Shown here in pieces: positions 17,389 through 25,235 of a DNA stretch of 64,000 nucleotides; the first letter of the stretch is position 1; every line of letters begins with the position of its first letter. The position numbers and the translations under genes are program-made. The DNA lies in contig JAFSMO010000085.1 of the NCBI GenBank assembly GCA_017447865.1, positions 32,726-96,725 of the forward strand, given 5' to 3'. The DNA comes from Thermoguttaceae bacterium (GTDB lineage Bacteria > Planctomycetota > Planctomycetia > Pirellulales > Thermoguttaceae). A model generated the notes under the pieces. That model made no database searches and was not told the DNA's origin. It was given only the letters and a program-made list of their open reading frames with translations.

Positions 17389-18015
17389 TTATTCGATCCA
17401 CCCGCCCTGAAGCGCATTTTCCGGGCGGGTGAGGTTTTTCTTGTTCTGCGGCGTTACGATGTGCCAGACCTTCTTTTGGCAGGGGGAAGTCGTGAGGACG
17501 CGCCGAACCACGTCGCCGGTCCCGCCCGGTTTCAGGTCCTCCGTTCGGCCGTCCCAGAGGGCGAGCAGGTGGGTGGAATGCGCCGCCAGCTGCGCGCCGA
17601 GCAGGTCGTACTGGAGGACCCGGTTGAAGTCTCCGCCCTCAAGTGCGAGTTGGCGATTTTCCGGCAGAAGCGGCAGTTCGACCGTTTCGTCCGCGCGAAG
17701 CAGAAGGCGGTAAAACGCTTCCCTCGGCGAGGGTTTTTCGTCGGAGTCGGCGTCAAAATCCGCCTCGTAAAACTGGATCGGCATCGGCAGAAACGCGGTC
17801 AGACGAAGATTCGGGCGCTCGGTGGCCTTTAGCTCCAGCACGGTCCCGGCGACGAGTTGGTCGGCGCCTTCCGCAAGGCCGTCCAGAATGCGGACCGGCT
17901 GATTCGCGTCAAAATTTTCCAGAAAGAAGCGGCGGATTTCGTCCCCCAGCCGTGGTTTGTCGGCCTCGAAAAGGTGGCGGTGACCCGTCACGCCAACGGT
18001 GATCTGCGTTTCCAT
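17389..18015 (-). CDS. SLOG-superfamily nucleotide-sensing protein
   Basis: This 208-aa Rossmannoid protein has the pattern of the prokaryotic SLOG/LOG-like family that opens with GVTGHR (8-13), then GLAEGADQLVA (46-56), a Pro-rich FLPMP segment (75-79), a Glu/Asp-rich middle and LLALWDG (150-156) with GGTGDVV (164-170). SLOG domains bind nucleotides or nucleotide-derived ligands and are common in conflict and signalling systems, either alone or with TIR-type effectors. Here the domain stands alone with only a short tail. The gene lies 30 nt downstream of a Gfo/Idh/MocA gene on the same strand. Its function is unknown. Confidence 0.72.
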   Translation of the reverse strand: METQITVGVTGHRHLFEADKPRLGDEIRRFFLENFDANQPVRILDGLAEGADQLVAGTVLELKATERPNLRLTAFLPMPIQFYEADFDADSDEKPSPREAFYRLLLRADETVELPLLPENRQLALEGGDFNRVLQYDLLGAQLAAHSTHLLALWDGRTEDLKPGGTGDVVRRVLTTSPCQKKVWHIVTPQNKKNLTRPENALQGGWIE

Positions 18016-18045
18016 CGCGTGGTTCCTCGTTCAAAAGTGTTCAAG

Positions 18046-19095
18046 TCATGACTGCGCAAACAGGAGTTTGTGCACCTGAAAATCCATTTCCTTCACGTCC
18101 CGCGGGTCTTCCGGCTCGAAAAGATGGCGGCGGAACATGATGAAGTACTGCCGCTCGGCGCCCGGGATCTCGTTCCCGCACGGGATGACGATCGGCGTTT
18201 CGGAAACGTCGTAGCGCGTCAAAATGAGGCTCTGGGCCGTGTGGTCGATCAGGATCGTGCCGTTCTGGAAGGAGAAAAGGGTCGATTTGAAGTTCCAGTT
18301 TTGCACCCAGTCGGTCCGGATGATGCCGGAAAAACCGCAGCCGGGCGCGGCGTATTCCGTCACGGATGACGTATCGACGGCGGGCAGGACGCGCTCCTCG
18401 TTCCGGTCAATCAGGTTGGGGACCTGGTTCTCGGCGTGGCTGACCATCCGCAGGCTCCGGATCTCCTCCCAGAGCGGGTTCAGCGTCCGGAAAACGACGC
18501 TCAGGGCGTTGACGCCGCTGGAAAGCCAGCTTCCCCCAGCCTTGCGCGGCGAGGCGATGAGGCGGTTTTCGCCCGGGTTTTTGCCGATCTTTTCGCCGGG
18601 AATGACCACGGGGTCCTGAAAGTCACACGCGAAACCCCGCACCGGGCCGAAATTGCGGAAGATCTCGGAACGCAGGGCCGTGAAGCGCTCTACCTCGGGG
18701 GCGTAAGCGTAGTGAAAGAGCGTCTGGAAGTGCGTCTGGTACTGTCCGGCCAGATCGTAAAGCTCCGCAAGCTCCTCCATTTTCTCCACGCCGGGCTTTT
18801 CGACGTAGGTCGGCACGCCGCGTTTCAAAACCGCCCGGGCCAGAAAGCAGTGCGTGTTTACGGGCGTCGCGATGATCACGGCGTCCACCTTCCCCACGAC
18901 ATCCAGCGCTTCGTCGGAGGTGCGGAACTGCCCCACGCCGGCCAGAACGTCGGGAAACTCCCGCTCGGCGCTGGTCATTTGCTCCGGCACGATGTCGCAG
19001 AGAAACGCGACCTGAACGTCGTTTTTCATCAAGCGCAGGACTTTGAAGTACGTCCGGGCGATTTTCCCGACGCCAATGATTCCGATTCTTTTCAT
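18046..19095 (-). CDS. Gfo/Idh/MocA family oxidoreductase, cytoplasmic
   Basis: This 349-aa NAD(P)-dependent oxidoreductase starts with the Rossmann motif GIIGVGKIA (about 4-12) and has the family motif VEKPG (about 116-120, Lys thought to take part in catalysis). The C-terminal domain follows from about 125. It has no signal peptide, unlike the two exported members at 49138 and 53712. The ATG at 19095 is preferred over the in-frame TTG at 19101. Sugars or sugar derivatives such as inositol are usual substrates. It probably shares a transcript with the SLOG gene 30 nt downstream. Confidence 0.83.
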   Translation of the reverse strand: MKRIGIIGVGKIARTYFKVLRLMKNDVQVAFLCDIVPEQMTSAEREFPDVLAGVGQFRTSDEALDVVGKVDAVIIATPVNTHCFLARAVLKRGVPTYVEKPGVEKMEELAELYDLAGQYQTHFQTLFHYAYAPEVERFTALRSEIFRNFGPVRGFACDFQDPVVIPGEKIGKNPGENRLIASPRKAGGSWLSSGVNALSVVFRTLNPLWEEIRSLRMVSHAENQVPNLIDRNEERVLPAVDTSSVTEYAAPGCGFSGIIRTDWVQNWNFKSTLFSFQNGTILIDHTAQSLILTRYDVSETPIVIPCGNEIPGAERQYFIMFRRHLFEPEDPRDVKEMDFQVHKLLFAQS

Positions 19096-19164
19096 GGCCA
19101 ACGACTTTTTAATTATGAATTATGAATTTTGAATTATGAATTCAGGACGACGCTGGAAACATCA

Positions 19165-19315
19165 TTTAAAGGCTCCCCTGAAAGGGTGGCTGCCGGCGAG
19201 CGGTGGGCTTTTTGCCCACTGTAAACTAGGGGGGCCGACCAAAGGCTGGACTTTCCCCGGTTTCTGAACCCCTCCGCCCCTTCGGGGCACCTCCCCTTTC
19301 AGGGGAGGCTTTAAA
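19165..19315. repeat. MITE-like element with 22-nt terminal inverted repeats
   Basis: TTTAAAGGCTCCCCTGAAAG at the left end faces its complement at the right end; over 22 nt the arms differ at one position. Inside is a second hairpin, GCCCCTTCGGGGC (about 19276-19288). The element is 151 bp, noncoding, and lies between the minus-strand genes ending at 19454 and starting at 19095. At 19110-19142 an AT-rich motif (GAATTATGAATTTTGAATTA) adjoins it. The rest of 19096-19453 holds only a promoter. Confidence 0.8.
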
Positions 19316-19338
19316 TTGGTGTGACCCCGTACATCCAA

Positions 19339-19347
19339 ATTATACCA
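19339..19347 (-). promoter_or_regulatory. extended -10 promoter element upstream of the Gfo/Idh/MocA gene
   Basis: TGGTATAAT on the minus strand. The transcript would read through the 151-bp inverted-repeat element before reaching the ATG at 19095, giving a leader of about 235 nt. Confidence 0.5.
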
Positions 19348-19453
19348 CGAACCGGGCGCGTTGGGAAGGTCCCCTCATTCCGGAAGTTTCAGGCCCGCTT
19401 TTTTCATCAGCTCGATCGCGGGGGCGAAGGCGGAGGCAGGATTTCCCCCTTCA

Positions 19454-20356
19454 TCAAGTGAAATATTGAAACATTTTTTGGAAGATTCCCGACTGGAAAA
19501 AGTCAACCAGCAGGGCCGCGCACAGGCCCAGAGTGAATATTGTAATGGTGTTCTTTCGAGGGCGGCACCCGGTATTTCCCGTTACAAAACAGGACAGGTA
19601 AAACATCATCACGGGAATCAGGAACAACAGGTAAAACCACGCGAAAGGAACAAATTCCCAGCCCAAATTCTCAAAAAATCGCGAGCCGAAAGGAAAACAC
19701 CACCCCACGAAAACCAATCCGAAATAAAGGAAAATCCCGTGAATTAGCATCTCCCAGCGCCAGCGGTCCCGAAGACGCGGCACGCCTTTTTCTTCCAGAA
19801 AAATTTGCCACATCTTTCGGGTTACCTCCGTAAATCCAAGAGGATAAACGTAGTACGGAGCCGAGGAGAAAAGAGTCGGATCCCCGTCTTCCAAATCTTT
19901 GGCCTGAAAAACGATTTCAAGAACGGGAACACGCCGCCACGGAAAAAAGGATGAAAAGGGAAGAATGTGGTAATGACGGGAAACCAGGTTTTCCATATAC
20001 CCCATTCGCCAGCGGCATTTTTCAAGGCGGACGGCAATTTTCCGGCTTCCGACAAACGTTTTCTCGTCGTGATCAAAACGTTCCACAAAGAGGAGTTTTC
20101 CGTCCTGAAATGATACATCGCAGCCGGTGGGACAGCGACGGTAATTCAGCGCACTTTGAGCGAGCCCGACCAGCGGGTAAGCAACACCAAATATCAGGCA
20201 AAACCAGACCCCATTCCAGGAATCAACAGGAAGAAAAACCATTAAAAGGATCGTTCCAAGCAGAACCAGCCATAAAAATGCCGAGACGCTTCGGCTTGCG
20301 ACAAAGCATTTTCGCGAATAATCCATGGATTCCTGAAATCCGTTTTCGATACCCAT
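19454..20356 (-). CDS. hypothetical membrane protein
   Basis: This 300-aa protein has two pairs of hydrophobic segments: SVSAFLWLVLLGTILLMVFL (about 23-42) with FCLIFGVAYPLVGLAQ (about 52-67), and in the C-terminal part about 205-225 and 235-260, perhaps a fifth near 275-290. A soluble loop of about 130 aa with many W, R and F residues separates the pairs. I do not recognise the family. It is the last gene of a minus-strand island of unrelated hypotheticals. It may start at a GTG or ATG near the given end; no strong ribosome site decides it. Confidence 0.6.
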   Translation of the reverse strand: MGIENGFQESMDYSRKCFVASRSVSAFLWLVLLGTILLMVFLPVDSWNGVWFCLIFGVAYPLVGLAQSALNYRRCPTGCDVSFQDGKLLFVERFDHDEKTFVGSRKIAVRLEKCRWRMGYMENLVSRHYHILPFSSFFPWRRVPVLEIVFQAKDLEDGDPTLFSSAPYYVYPLGFTEVTRKMWQIFLEEKGVPRLRDRWRWEMLIHGIFLYFGLVFVGWCFPFGSRFFENLGWEFVPFAWFYLLFLIPVMMFYLSCFVTGNTGCRPRKNTITIFTLGLCAALLVDFFQSGIFQKMFQYFT

Positions 20357-20387
20357 TCGGCGGTCCTTTTGTTATGGTCACATCACT

Positions 20388-21182
20388 TTAGTACAAATGC
20401 CACTCTTTCCGTAATTCTTCCATGGTACGGGGTTTGAATTTCAGATTTTCAACATTCCAGGATTCCCGCAGCATATCCATCCCTTTTTGATTGATAAAGG
20501 TCACCTCTCCTGTATCGATCTTAAAAACAAATGGCCGATTTTCATTTTCCTTTAATTTTTGTGTTACCTCCTCCGGACGAAGACGCGGAGGGAGAATTTC
20601 GTAAAATTCCGGCATGGAGTCTGCGCAGGTCTGACTATGAGGCTCGTTGATGATATAGCCCTCAACCTCTCCTTTCGGCCACTCGGCGGGTTCATCTTTG
20701 GTTTTGTCCCATTCTTCCCAATGCAATTCCGGGGTGTGGAATTTTACCAGATGCACAAATTTCACTTCCGGACAATGTTCTTCAAGCCATTTTTTTCCGG
20801 CTTCGCTGCAATATTCCAGATCCGATGAGAAGTCAACATAAAACGGCCCGGTACGTAACAGAAGTCTCTGATTGGGCGGATAAACCGGTACGTCATCACG
20901 TATCAGCCACAGGTCAAAATCCTCTTTGGAATATTCTCCACTCGCGCATAATTTTAACGCTTCCTGACGATCTTTTTCGTAGATCTCGTAGCACGTAATG
21001 TAACCGTTGTAAAGGATTTCCGAGAAGTCCCCCCAAGGTTCAAGGGACGCGGTGACGTCGTAAAATGTTATCATTTTGTCGGCTCCTTTTTTCGTGTGAC
21101 CAATGTATATGGCACACAATAACAGCACCAGACAGATGCTCCACATTTTGAACTTAAAACGATACGTAACCGGTTTTTTCAT
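20388..21182 (-). CDS. hypothetical protein with one N-terminal membrane segment
   Basis: This 264-aa protein has a single hydrophobic segment (MWSICLVLLLCAIYIGHT, about 12-29) after a basic start, so it is probably anchored with the rest outside or exported. The remainder is acidic and rich in E, P and W, with no recognised domain. The ATG at 21182 is chosen because GGAG lies 5 nt upstream; an in-frame TTG at 21206 precedes that site. It is part of the 19.4-26.6 kb island of unique hypothetical genes. Confidence 0.62.
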   Translation of the reverse strand: MKKPVTYRFKFKMWSICLVLLLCAIYIGHTKKGADKMITFYDVTASLEPWGDFSEILYNGYITCYEIYEKDRQEALKLCASGEYSKEDFDLWLIRDDVPVYPPNQRLLLRTGPFYVDFSSDLEYCSEAGKKWLEEHCPEVKFVHLVKFHTPELHWEEWDKTKDEPAEWPKGEVEGYIINEPHSQTCADSMPEFYEILPPRLRPEEVTQKLKENENRPFVFKIDTGEVTFINQKGMDMLRESWNVENLKFKPRTMEELRKEWHLY

Positions 21183-21289
21183 GACTTCTCCGCCACCAAC
21201 TTTCAACCAGAGCAGGCCCCCATAAGGTAGTGTACCATACGTTCGGGGAAATTACAAGGGGGTGAATGAAAAGTTTGCGGAGGCAAGGT

Positions 21290-22009
21290 TCACGATTTCT
21301 CCCCCGGGAGGCGCAGCCCGTGTTTCCGGGCGTATTTTTCCTGAAGTTCCCAGATTTTTTCTTCCTCGAGTTCTTCGGAAAACTGTTTTCGGTAAAAGTA
21401 ATCCGAGAAAAAGCGCAGAACGCGGTTCCAGTGCGAGTTTCCCGGCCCCCAGTTTTCCCTGAATTTCCGGGCGTCCTCCCGAAACGCAGCGGACCACGCC
21501 CGCATGGTTTCCTGCATCTCGCGGACAGGAAGACGGCACTCGTGGAGGGCGTCCGAATGACGGCGGTCGCGCAGGATGATCCGGCGGGTTTCGTCCGGAT
21601 AATCAATGAGGTAAATCGGGAACCAGTCGCAAAATGGCGCGTCGAACCCGCTCCCGATTTTTTCGTGAATTCCGATCTTTGAGCCGATCATAATTTCTTC
21701 ATCGCTCGGCTCGTAATTTCGGCCAATTCCGTAAACCCAGAAGTCCACCAGACGGCAAATTTCCCCTGCCGAACGGTTTTCCCAGCCCTTCTCATAAGTA
21801 AATTTCGGGGCGGGCGGAAAGGTTTCATGGGAAAGGCCTTCCATCGAGTCGTCGACGTAACTGAGCCAGGTGGCCGAGTCGTGCGTCGTAAATCGTTTTC
21901 CGGCGACCCAAACGGCCAGACTGCCGTAAAAGGAGTCCCCTTCGTCCGTTGGAATGAACTCCAGCAAACGATGTTCCAGCGCGAAAGTTTGCGGATTGCC
22001 TGTAATCAT
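21290..22009 (-). CDS. hypothetical soluble protein, Imm42-like N-terminus
   Basis: This is a 239-aa acidic soluble protein with no signal peptide. Its N-terminus (MITGNPQTFALEHRLLEFIP, then SFYGSLAVWVAGKRFT and TATWLS-like DSATWLS) resembles the start of Imm42-type immunity proteins, which begin M-I-x-G-[ND]-P-x-x-F-A-[IL] and then carry a short G-x-x-x-x-[WY]-[IV]-x-G-[KR] strand. The C-terminal third is helical and charged. The match is from memory of the family pattern, so the assignment is tentative. If right, it would neutralise a toxin not seen here. Confidence 0.6.
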   Translation of the reverse strand: MITGNPQTFALEHRLLEFIPTDEGDSFYGSLAVWVAGKRFTTHDSATWLSYVDDSMEGLSHETFPPAPKFTYEKGWENRSAGEICRLVDFWVYGIGRNYEPSDEEIMIGSKIGIHEKIGSGFDAPFCDWFPIYLIDYPDETRRIILRDRRHSDALHECRLPVREMQETMRAWSAAFREDARKFRENWGPGNSHWNRVLRFFSDYFYRKQFSEELEEEKIWELQEKYARKHGLRLPGEKS

Positions 22010-22049
22010 CGGCTTGTGTTACCTCGTTCTAAAGTTCCAGGGCTAAAAC

Positions 22050-22700
22050 CTAAAAGTCTTTTCTGGTTTGGATTTGGTACGGGTATTCGGTTTCTTTATT
22101 AATAAATTCCCCCTCACACGTAAGGACGCATCTCCACAGATCGCCCTTTTGCTGACGGATTTCTTTGAGCAGCTTCACGCCCGCAGCCCAGCCTTTTTCG
22201 CTCAAACCAACAAGGTCGAAGCCTTCATCCTCGTGATAAATAAAAATCAGTTCCAGGTTCCTGTTCACGAAAAAATATTGGGAAGCAATATCGGTGAACG
22301 TTCTTGACATCAACAAATCCACGCACAACTCGACCGGCGCATTCTTTTGAAAGGCGAACTGGCGCCTGAATTTGCGGTCTTTGGAACATTCCGAAAGAAA
22401 CTCCCTGCGTGTCATAAGCGTTCCGGAACGGCGCATTTTCTGAATCAGCGGCAGACAGGCGGTCAGTTCCGGATCTTCCCTAATTTGTCGTTTGGGCAAA
22501 AGCCAGGCTTGCCAGAATACATCGACGCCAGGATATTCGAAGGCCTTTTGCATGAACCACAAAATCAAATGCTGCCGTTCCTCCGCGAAGGAAAAGTTTT
22601 TAGAATCAAAAAACTCAAAAAAACCGACGTAGTACGGCGAACGTGGGTAGTCGTTCAAATCCAAAATGCTTTTTAACGTTTGGCAGGATTTCGTTTTCAT
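22050..22700 (-). CDS. hypothetical soluble protein
   Basis: This 216-aa cytoplasmic protein is predicted to be mixed alpha/beta with many aromatic residues. I see no known motif. It lies 40 nt upstream of the Imm42-like gene on the same strand, and its size, acidic C-terminal strand pattern (RNLELIFIYHEDEGFDLVGL) and surroundings would suit an immunity- or SUKH-like role, but nothing in the sequence proves it. Confidence 0.58.
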   Translation of the reverse strand: MKTKSCQTLKSILDLNDYPRSPYYVGFFEFFDSKNFSFAEERQHLILWFMQKAFEYPGVDVFWQAWLLPKRQIREDPELTACLPLIQKMRRSGTLMTRREFLSECSKDRKFRRQFAFQKNAPVELCVDLLMSRTFTDIASQYFFVNRNLELIFIYHEDEGFDLVGLSEKGWAAGVKLLKEIRQQKGDLWRCVLTCEGEFINKETEYPYQIQTRKDF

Positions 22701-22763
22701 GAAGTTTTTTCCTTATTCGGCTTGGGTTACCTCTTTCTGAACTTCCAGGTCTTGGCCCCTTCT

Positions 22764-23102
22764 TTAAGCAGATTGATCTATCCTTTTTCCGTCAATAATT
22801 ATTAAAACTATCAGGACGATAAACGATCCAATTACCCCATATACTCCAAAACACTCTTCAAGTATCAGGTAGGTAATTGTCAAAAAGAAAGCATGGGAAA
22901 GTGGAAGTATATCGCGAACGCGAGGAGGATAAGGGTATTTATCCTCCCGGCAAAGACGGAACGATTTATTCTTGCCCCAATACAGGCTGAACGACTCCAT
23001 TTTAGCTTGTTTTTTGCGCCTGTAAGGGAATCCGTTTTCCGCACAGTGCTGCTTTCTTTTCCCATAAAGCCTTAATTTTTCCTCTAAACTGTCATCTTTC
23101 AT
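22764..23102 (-). CDS. small hypothetical membrane protein
   Basis: This 112-aa protein has a basic N-terminal half (many K and R, about 1-62) and two closely spaced hydrophobic segments (LSHAFFLTITYLILEECFG about 68-86 and YGVIGSFIVLIVLIIID about 88-104). It is probably an inner-membrane hairpin with cytoplasmic ends. No family is recognised. It starts 22 nt after the stop of the first 109-aa repeat-gene copy, in the same direction. Confidence 0.5.
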   Translation of the reverse strand: MKDDSLEEKLRLYGKRKQHCAENGFPYRRKKQAKMESFSLYWGKNKSFRLCREDKYPYPPRVRDILPLSHAFFLTITYLILEECFGVYGVIGSFIVLIVLIIIDGKRIDQSA

Positions 23103-23124
23103 TTAATTTCCTTTTGTCTGACGT

Positions 23125-23454
23125 TTATTTCCGGTTCTCATTCAGCTTTCGGCAAAATTCGATATACGTAGGGTCGGCGAGCATTTTTTCGAAATTTTCT
23201 TTGACTTTCGGGTCCTGATAATAGTCTAACGACCACAAAATCTGTTGAAGCAGGTGCTTGCACGCATCCTCTTCCGTGTCAAACAGGTCGGAAACGAACT
23301 GAAATCCATTCAGTTCCGTGTAAAAGACCTGCCAGACATTATTCCTGAGCGCTTTAAGCGACAGGCAATCAGGCCGCGCCTCACCGGTGAGCGAAACCGC
23401 ACCTTCGGGGATGCCTAATTCTTCCAGCGTCTTTTTAAGTTCTTCGCGGTTCAT
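23125..23454 (-). CDS. immunity-like small protein, paralogue copy A
   Basis: This is a 109-aa acidic protein. The pattern ELGIPEGAVSLTGEARPDC, then NNVWQVFYTE and LFDTEEDACKHLLQQ resembles small immunity-type proteins in which a W-x-V-x-Y strand is followed by F-D-[ST]-E-E-[DE]-A-C. The paralogue at 24302-24631 is near-identical over residues 1-44 and the last 13 residues, but the middle (45-95) has diverged strongly. The shared DNA extends beyond the gene on both sides, so the copies come from a segmental duplication. Confidence 0.68.
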   Translation of the reverse strand: MNREELKKTLEELGIPEGAVSLTGEARPDCLSLKALRNNVWQVFYTELNGFQFVSDLFDTEEDACKHLLQQILWSLDYYQDPKVKENFEKMLADPTYIEFCRKLNENRK

Positions 23455-23466
23455 GGATCGGAAATT

Positions 23467-23508
23467 TTAATCTTTGGGTTTATGGGGGATCATCTCAAGG
23501 AGCCGGTA
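23467..23508 (-). pseudogene. truncated 3' end of a duplicated membrane-protein gene
   Basis: The last codons of the 185-aa membrane protein at 24644-25201 (ending LLEMIPHKPKD and stop) reappear here almost base for base, with one synonymous change, and then stop abruptly before an unrelated sequence. This is the remnant left at one edge of the segmental duplication that also produced the second 109-aa gene. Confidence 0.75.
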
Positions 23509-23540
23509 CACACTTGTCGGATGGACCTAACTTTTTACCA

Positions 23541-23818
23541 CACGCGGAGATGCGGAGACGCGGAGTTTTTATTTGGGGGTCCGTATTGCCGTTGACAATT
23601 TGCGCCTCTCCATCGCTGCAAGGCCGGCCTCTGCTCCTCCGCGGCTCCGCAGCTCCGCGTGAGATCTGAATGCGGCGCCAATGGGGTTTTTAAGCCACAA
23701 AGAACGCAAAGGACGCAAAGATTTTTTCTTGTCATTGATTAACACGCGGCACACGGAAATCTTCATCCTGTTTCCTTTATCCTCTTTGTGTCCTTTGCGT
23801 TCTTTGCGGCTTAAAAAT
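23541..23818. repeat. composite palindromic repeat, copy 2 (inverted)
   Basis: Here the CGCGGAG-type family B arms come first (23541-23565 and about 23635-23664) and the AACGCAAAGGACGCAAAG family A arms after (about 23698-23720 and 23785-23815). The spacer carries the complement of the copy 1/3 spacer (AACACGCGGCACACGG). Flanking sequences ACACTTGTCGGATGGACC and GCACTTGTCGGTTGAACC form an imperfect direct repeat around it. The 23455-23904 interval holds nothing else but a gene remnant. Confidence 0.82.
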
Positions 23819-23904
23819 GTTTTTGACTGGTTGCATTGATTGGAACTGGTGTGCACTTGTCGGTTGAACCCTCTTTTGGCGGCTGGCAGGGGTTTCTGAT
23901 TTCG

Positions 23905-24279
23905 TTATTCCTGCTTTTCCCCCAGTTTTTCCTGAAAAAGTGTCTCGCAATCGTTTAACAGGTTATTGAGCCAAATCCTCATACACTGAATGGAACAAAA
24001 TTTAAAATCAATACAACTATGTTCGTTATCGTCTACGAGGTCTACGGACATATATTCATTTTTATTCTCATCTCCGTGAAATCCGATATTCCATGACATA
24101 CCAACATGCAGGGTGTCTGAAACCTCGCTTCCATCTTCAGAATTCAGCAGCAAGCCTTCCCAGGTAAACCAGTAGGTTTTGCTTTTAGCCAAATCTTTAT
24201 GACACACGATACATTCTGGATTGGGGGCCTTACTGTCATAAACGCTCATGTTTAATGGATACTTCATATTATACTCCAT
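23905..24279 (-). CDS. small hypothetical protein with two Cys-x-x(x)-Cys pairs
   Basis: This 124-aa protein contains CIVC (about 23-26) and, 70 residues later, CSIQC (about 93-97) followed by a helix (MRIWLNNLLNDC). The paired cysteines suggest a treble-clef-type zinc knuckle. The centre is a beta-rich acidic region with many D, N and E residues. Two starts are possible: ATG at 24279 preceded by AAAGGA, or ATG at 24267 preceded by GGAG. No family is recognised. It lies between the two 109-aa paralogues. Confidence 0.62.
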   Translation of the reverse strand: MEYNMKYPLNMSVYDSKAPNPECIVCHKDLAKSKTYWFTWEGLLLNSEDGSEVSDTLHVGMSWNIGFHGDENKNEYMSVDLVDDNEHSCIDFKFCSIQCMRIWLNNLLNDCETLFQEKLGEKQE

Positions 24280-24301
24280 TCAATTTCCTTTTGTTTGACG
24301 T

Positions 24302-24631
24302 TTATTTCCGGTTCTCATTCAGCTTTCGGCAAAATTCGATATACTCGGGGTCGGTGAGTAACTTTGCGTACCATTCTTTTACATCCTGGCGCTGAAAATA
24401 TTCCAGGTCTCCCAAAACCATTTGAAGCACGTGTTTGCAGGCATCTTCTTCCGAGTCAAACAGGTCGGAGACGCTCTGAATTCCGAAGTCTTCAATGAAA
24501 AAAACCTGCCAGACATTATTCCTGAGCGCTTTAAGCGATATGCAGGCAGGCCGCGCCTCACCGGTGAGCGAAACAGCGCCTTCGGGGATGCCTAATTCTT
24601 CCAGTGTCTTTTTAAGTTCTTCGCGGTTCAT
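24302..24631 (-). CDS. immunity-like small protein, paralogue copy B
   Basis: This is the 109-aa sister of the gene at 23125-23454. Residues 1-44 differ at two positions (D29 to A, L31 to I) and the last 13 residues are identical. Residues 45-95 differ at many positions, for example FFIEDFGIQSVSDLF against FYTELNGFQFVSDLF. Such conserved ends with a variable core suit a family adapting to different partners, as toxin-immunity paralogues do. It follows the 185-aa membrane gene by 12 nt on the same strand. Confidence 0.68.
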   Translation of the reverse strand: MNREELKKTLEELGIPEGAVSLTGEARPACISLKALRNNVWQVFFIEDFGIQSVSDLFDSEEDACKHVLQMVLGDLEYFQRQDVKEWYAKLLTDPEYIEFCRKLNENRK

Positions 24632-24643
24632 GGATCGGAAATT

Positions 24644-25201
24644 TTAATCTTTGGGTTTATGGGGTATCATCTCAAGGAGCCGGTACGTCCCCTGCGAAAC
24701 GACGGCCCAGAACATTCCAAAAAGGAGGTAGAAAAGGAGAACTATCAGCGCACCGATCCCTTGATAAAGTAAATTCAGTGTCCAGCAAAAACCATACCCG
24801 ATACTGATATAAAAGGGGAGTAAAAACCAAAAAGAGGAGTCGGCCTTCCGTAAGTGATACAAAAAGGCAGCAATCAAGCCGACAGCCGCAAAGGGAATGG
24901 CGATTTCGGCCCCAATTACCAGCTGGCCTAAAAGTTGGTGCTCTTCCCGATAACGAATCAAAGGAGTGTTGTCAAGATAAAGAAAACACGGAATCCCCAA
25001 CCGGGAGAAGAGTAACGTTTTAATAGGATACATGAGCGTGTACATGAGAAAATTCAGAATCTCAAACAGCTTGTAGCTATTCAACGCATCTGGGCTGCAC
25101 GGGATGAAAATCGCCACATCATAGGGGTATCTCTGCACCGCCGTCAGCCAATAAATCAGGAGCATCAAGGGCACAAGCCCGATACTGATGAGTCTTTTCA
25201 T
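24644..25201 (-). CDS. hypothetical multi-pass membrane protein
   Basis: This 185-aa protein has a signal-like first segment (ISIGLVPLMLLIYWLTAV, about 5-22) and hydrophobic stretches near 45-68, 90-115, 122-142 and 145-175, so four or five membrane spans. There is no known motif. Its 3' end was duplicated with the downstream 109-aa gene, leaving a remnant at 23467-23508. Adjacency and shared duplication suggest that the two genes form a unit. Confidence 0.62.
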   Translation of the reverse strand: MKRLISIGLVPLMLLIYWLTAVQRYPYDVAIFIPCSPDALNSYKLFEILNFLMYTLMYPIKTLLFSRLGIPCFLYLDNTPLIRYREEHQLLGQLVIGAEIAIPFAAVGLIAAFLYHLRKADSSFWFLLPFYISIGYGFCWTLNLLYQGIGALIVLLFYLLFGMFWAVVSQGTYRLLEMIPHKPKD

Positions 25202-25235
25202 TTTTTTCTCCTGTTAGTGGTTCCACAAAACCCGG

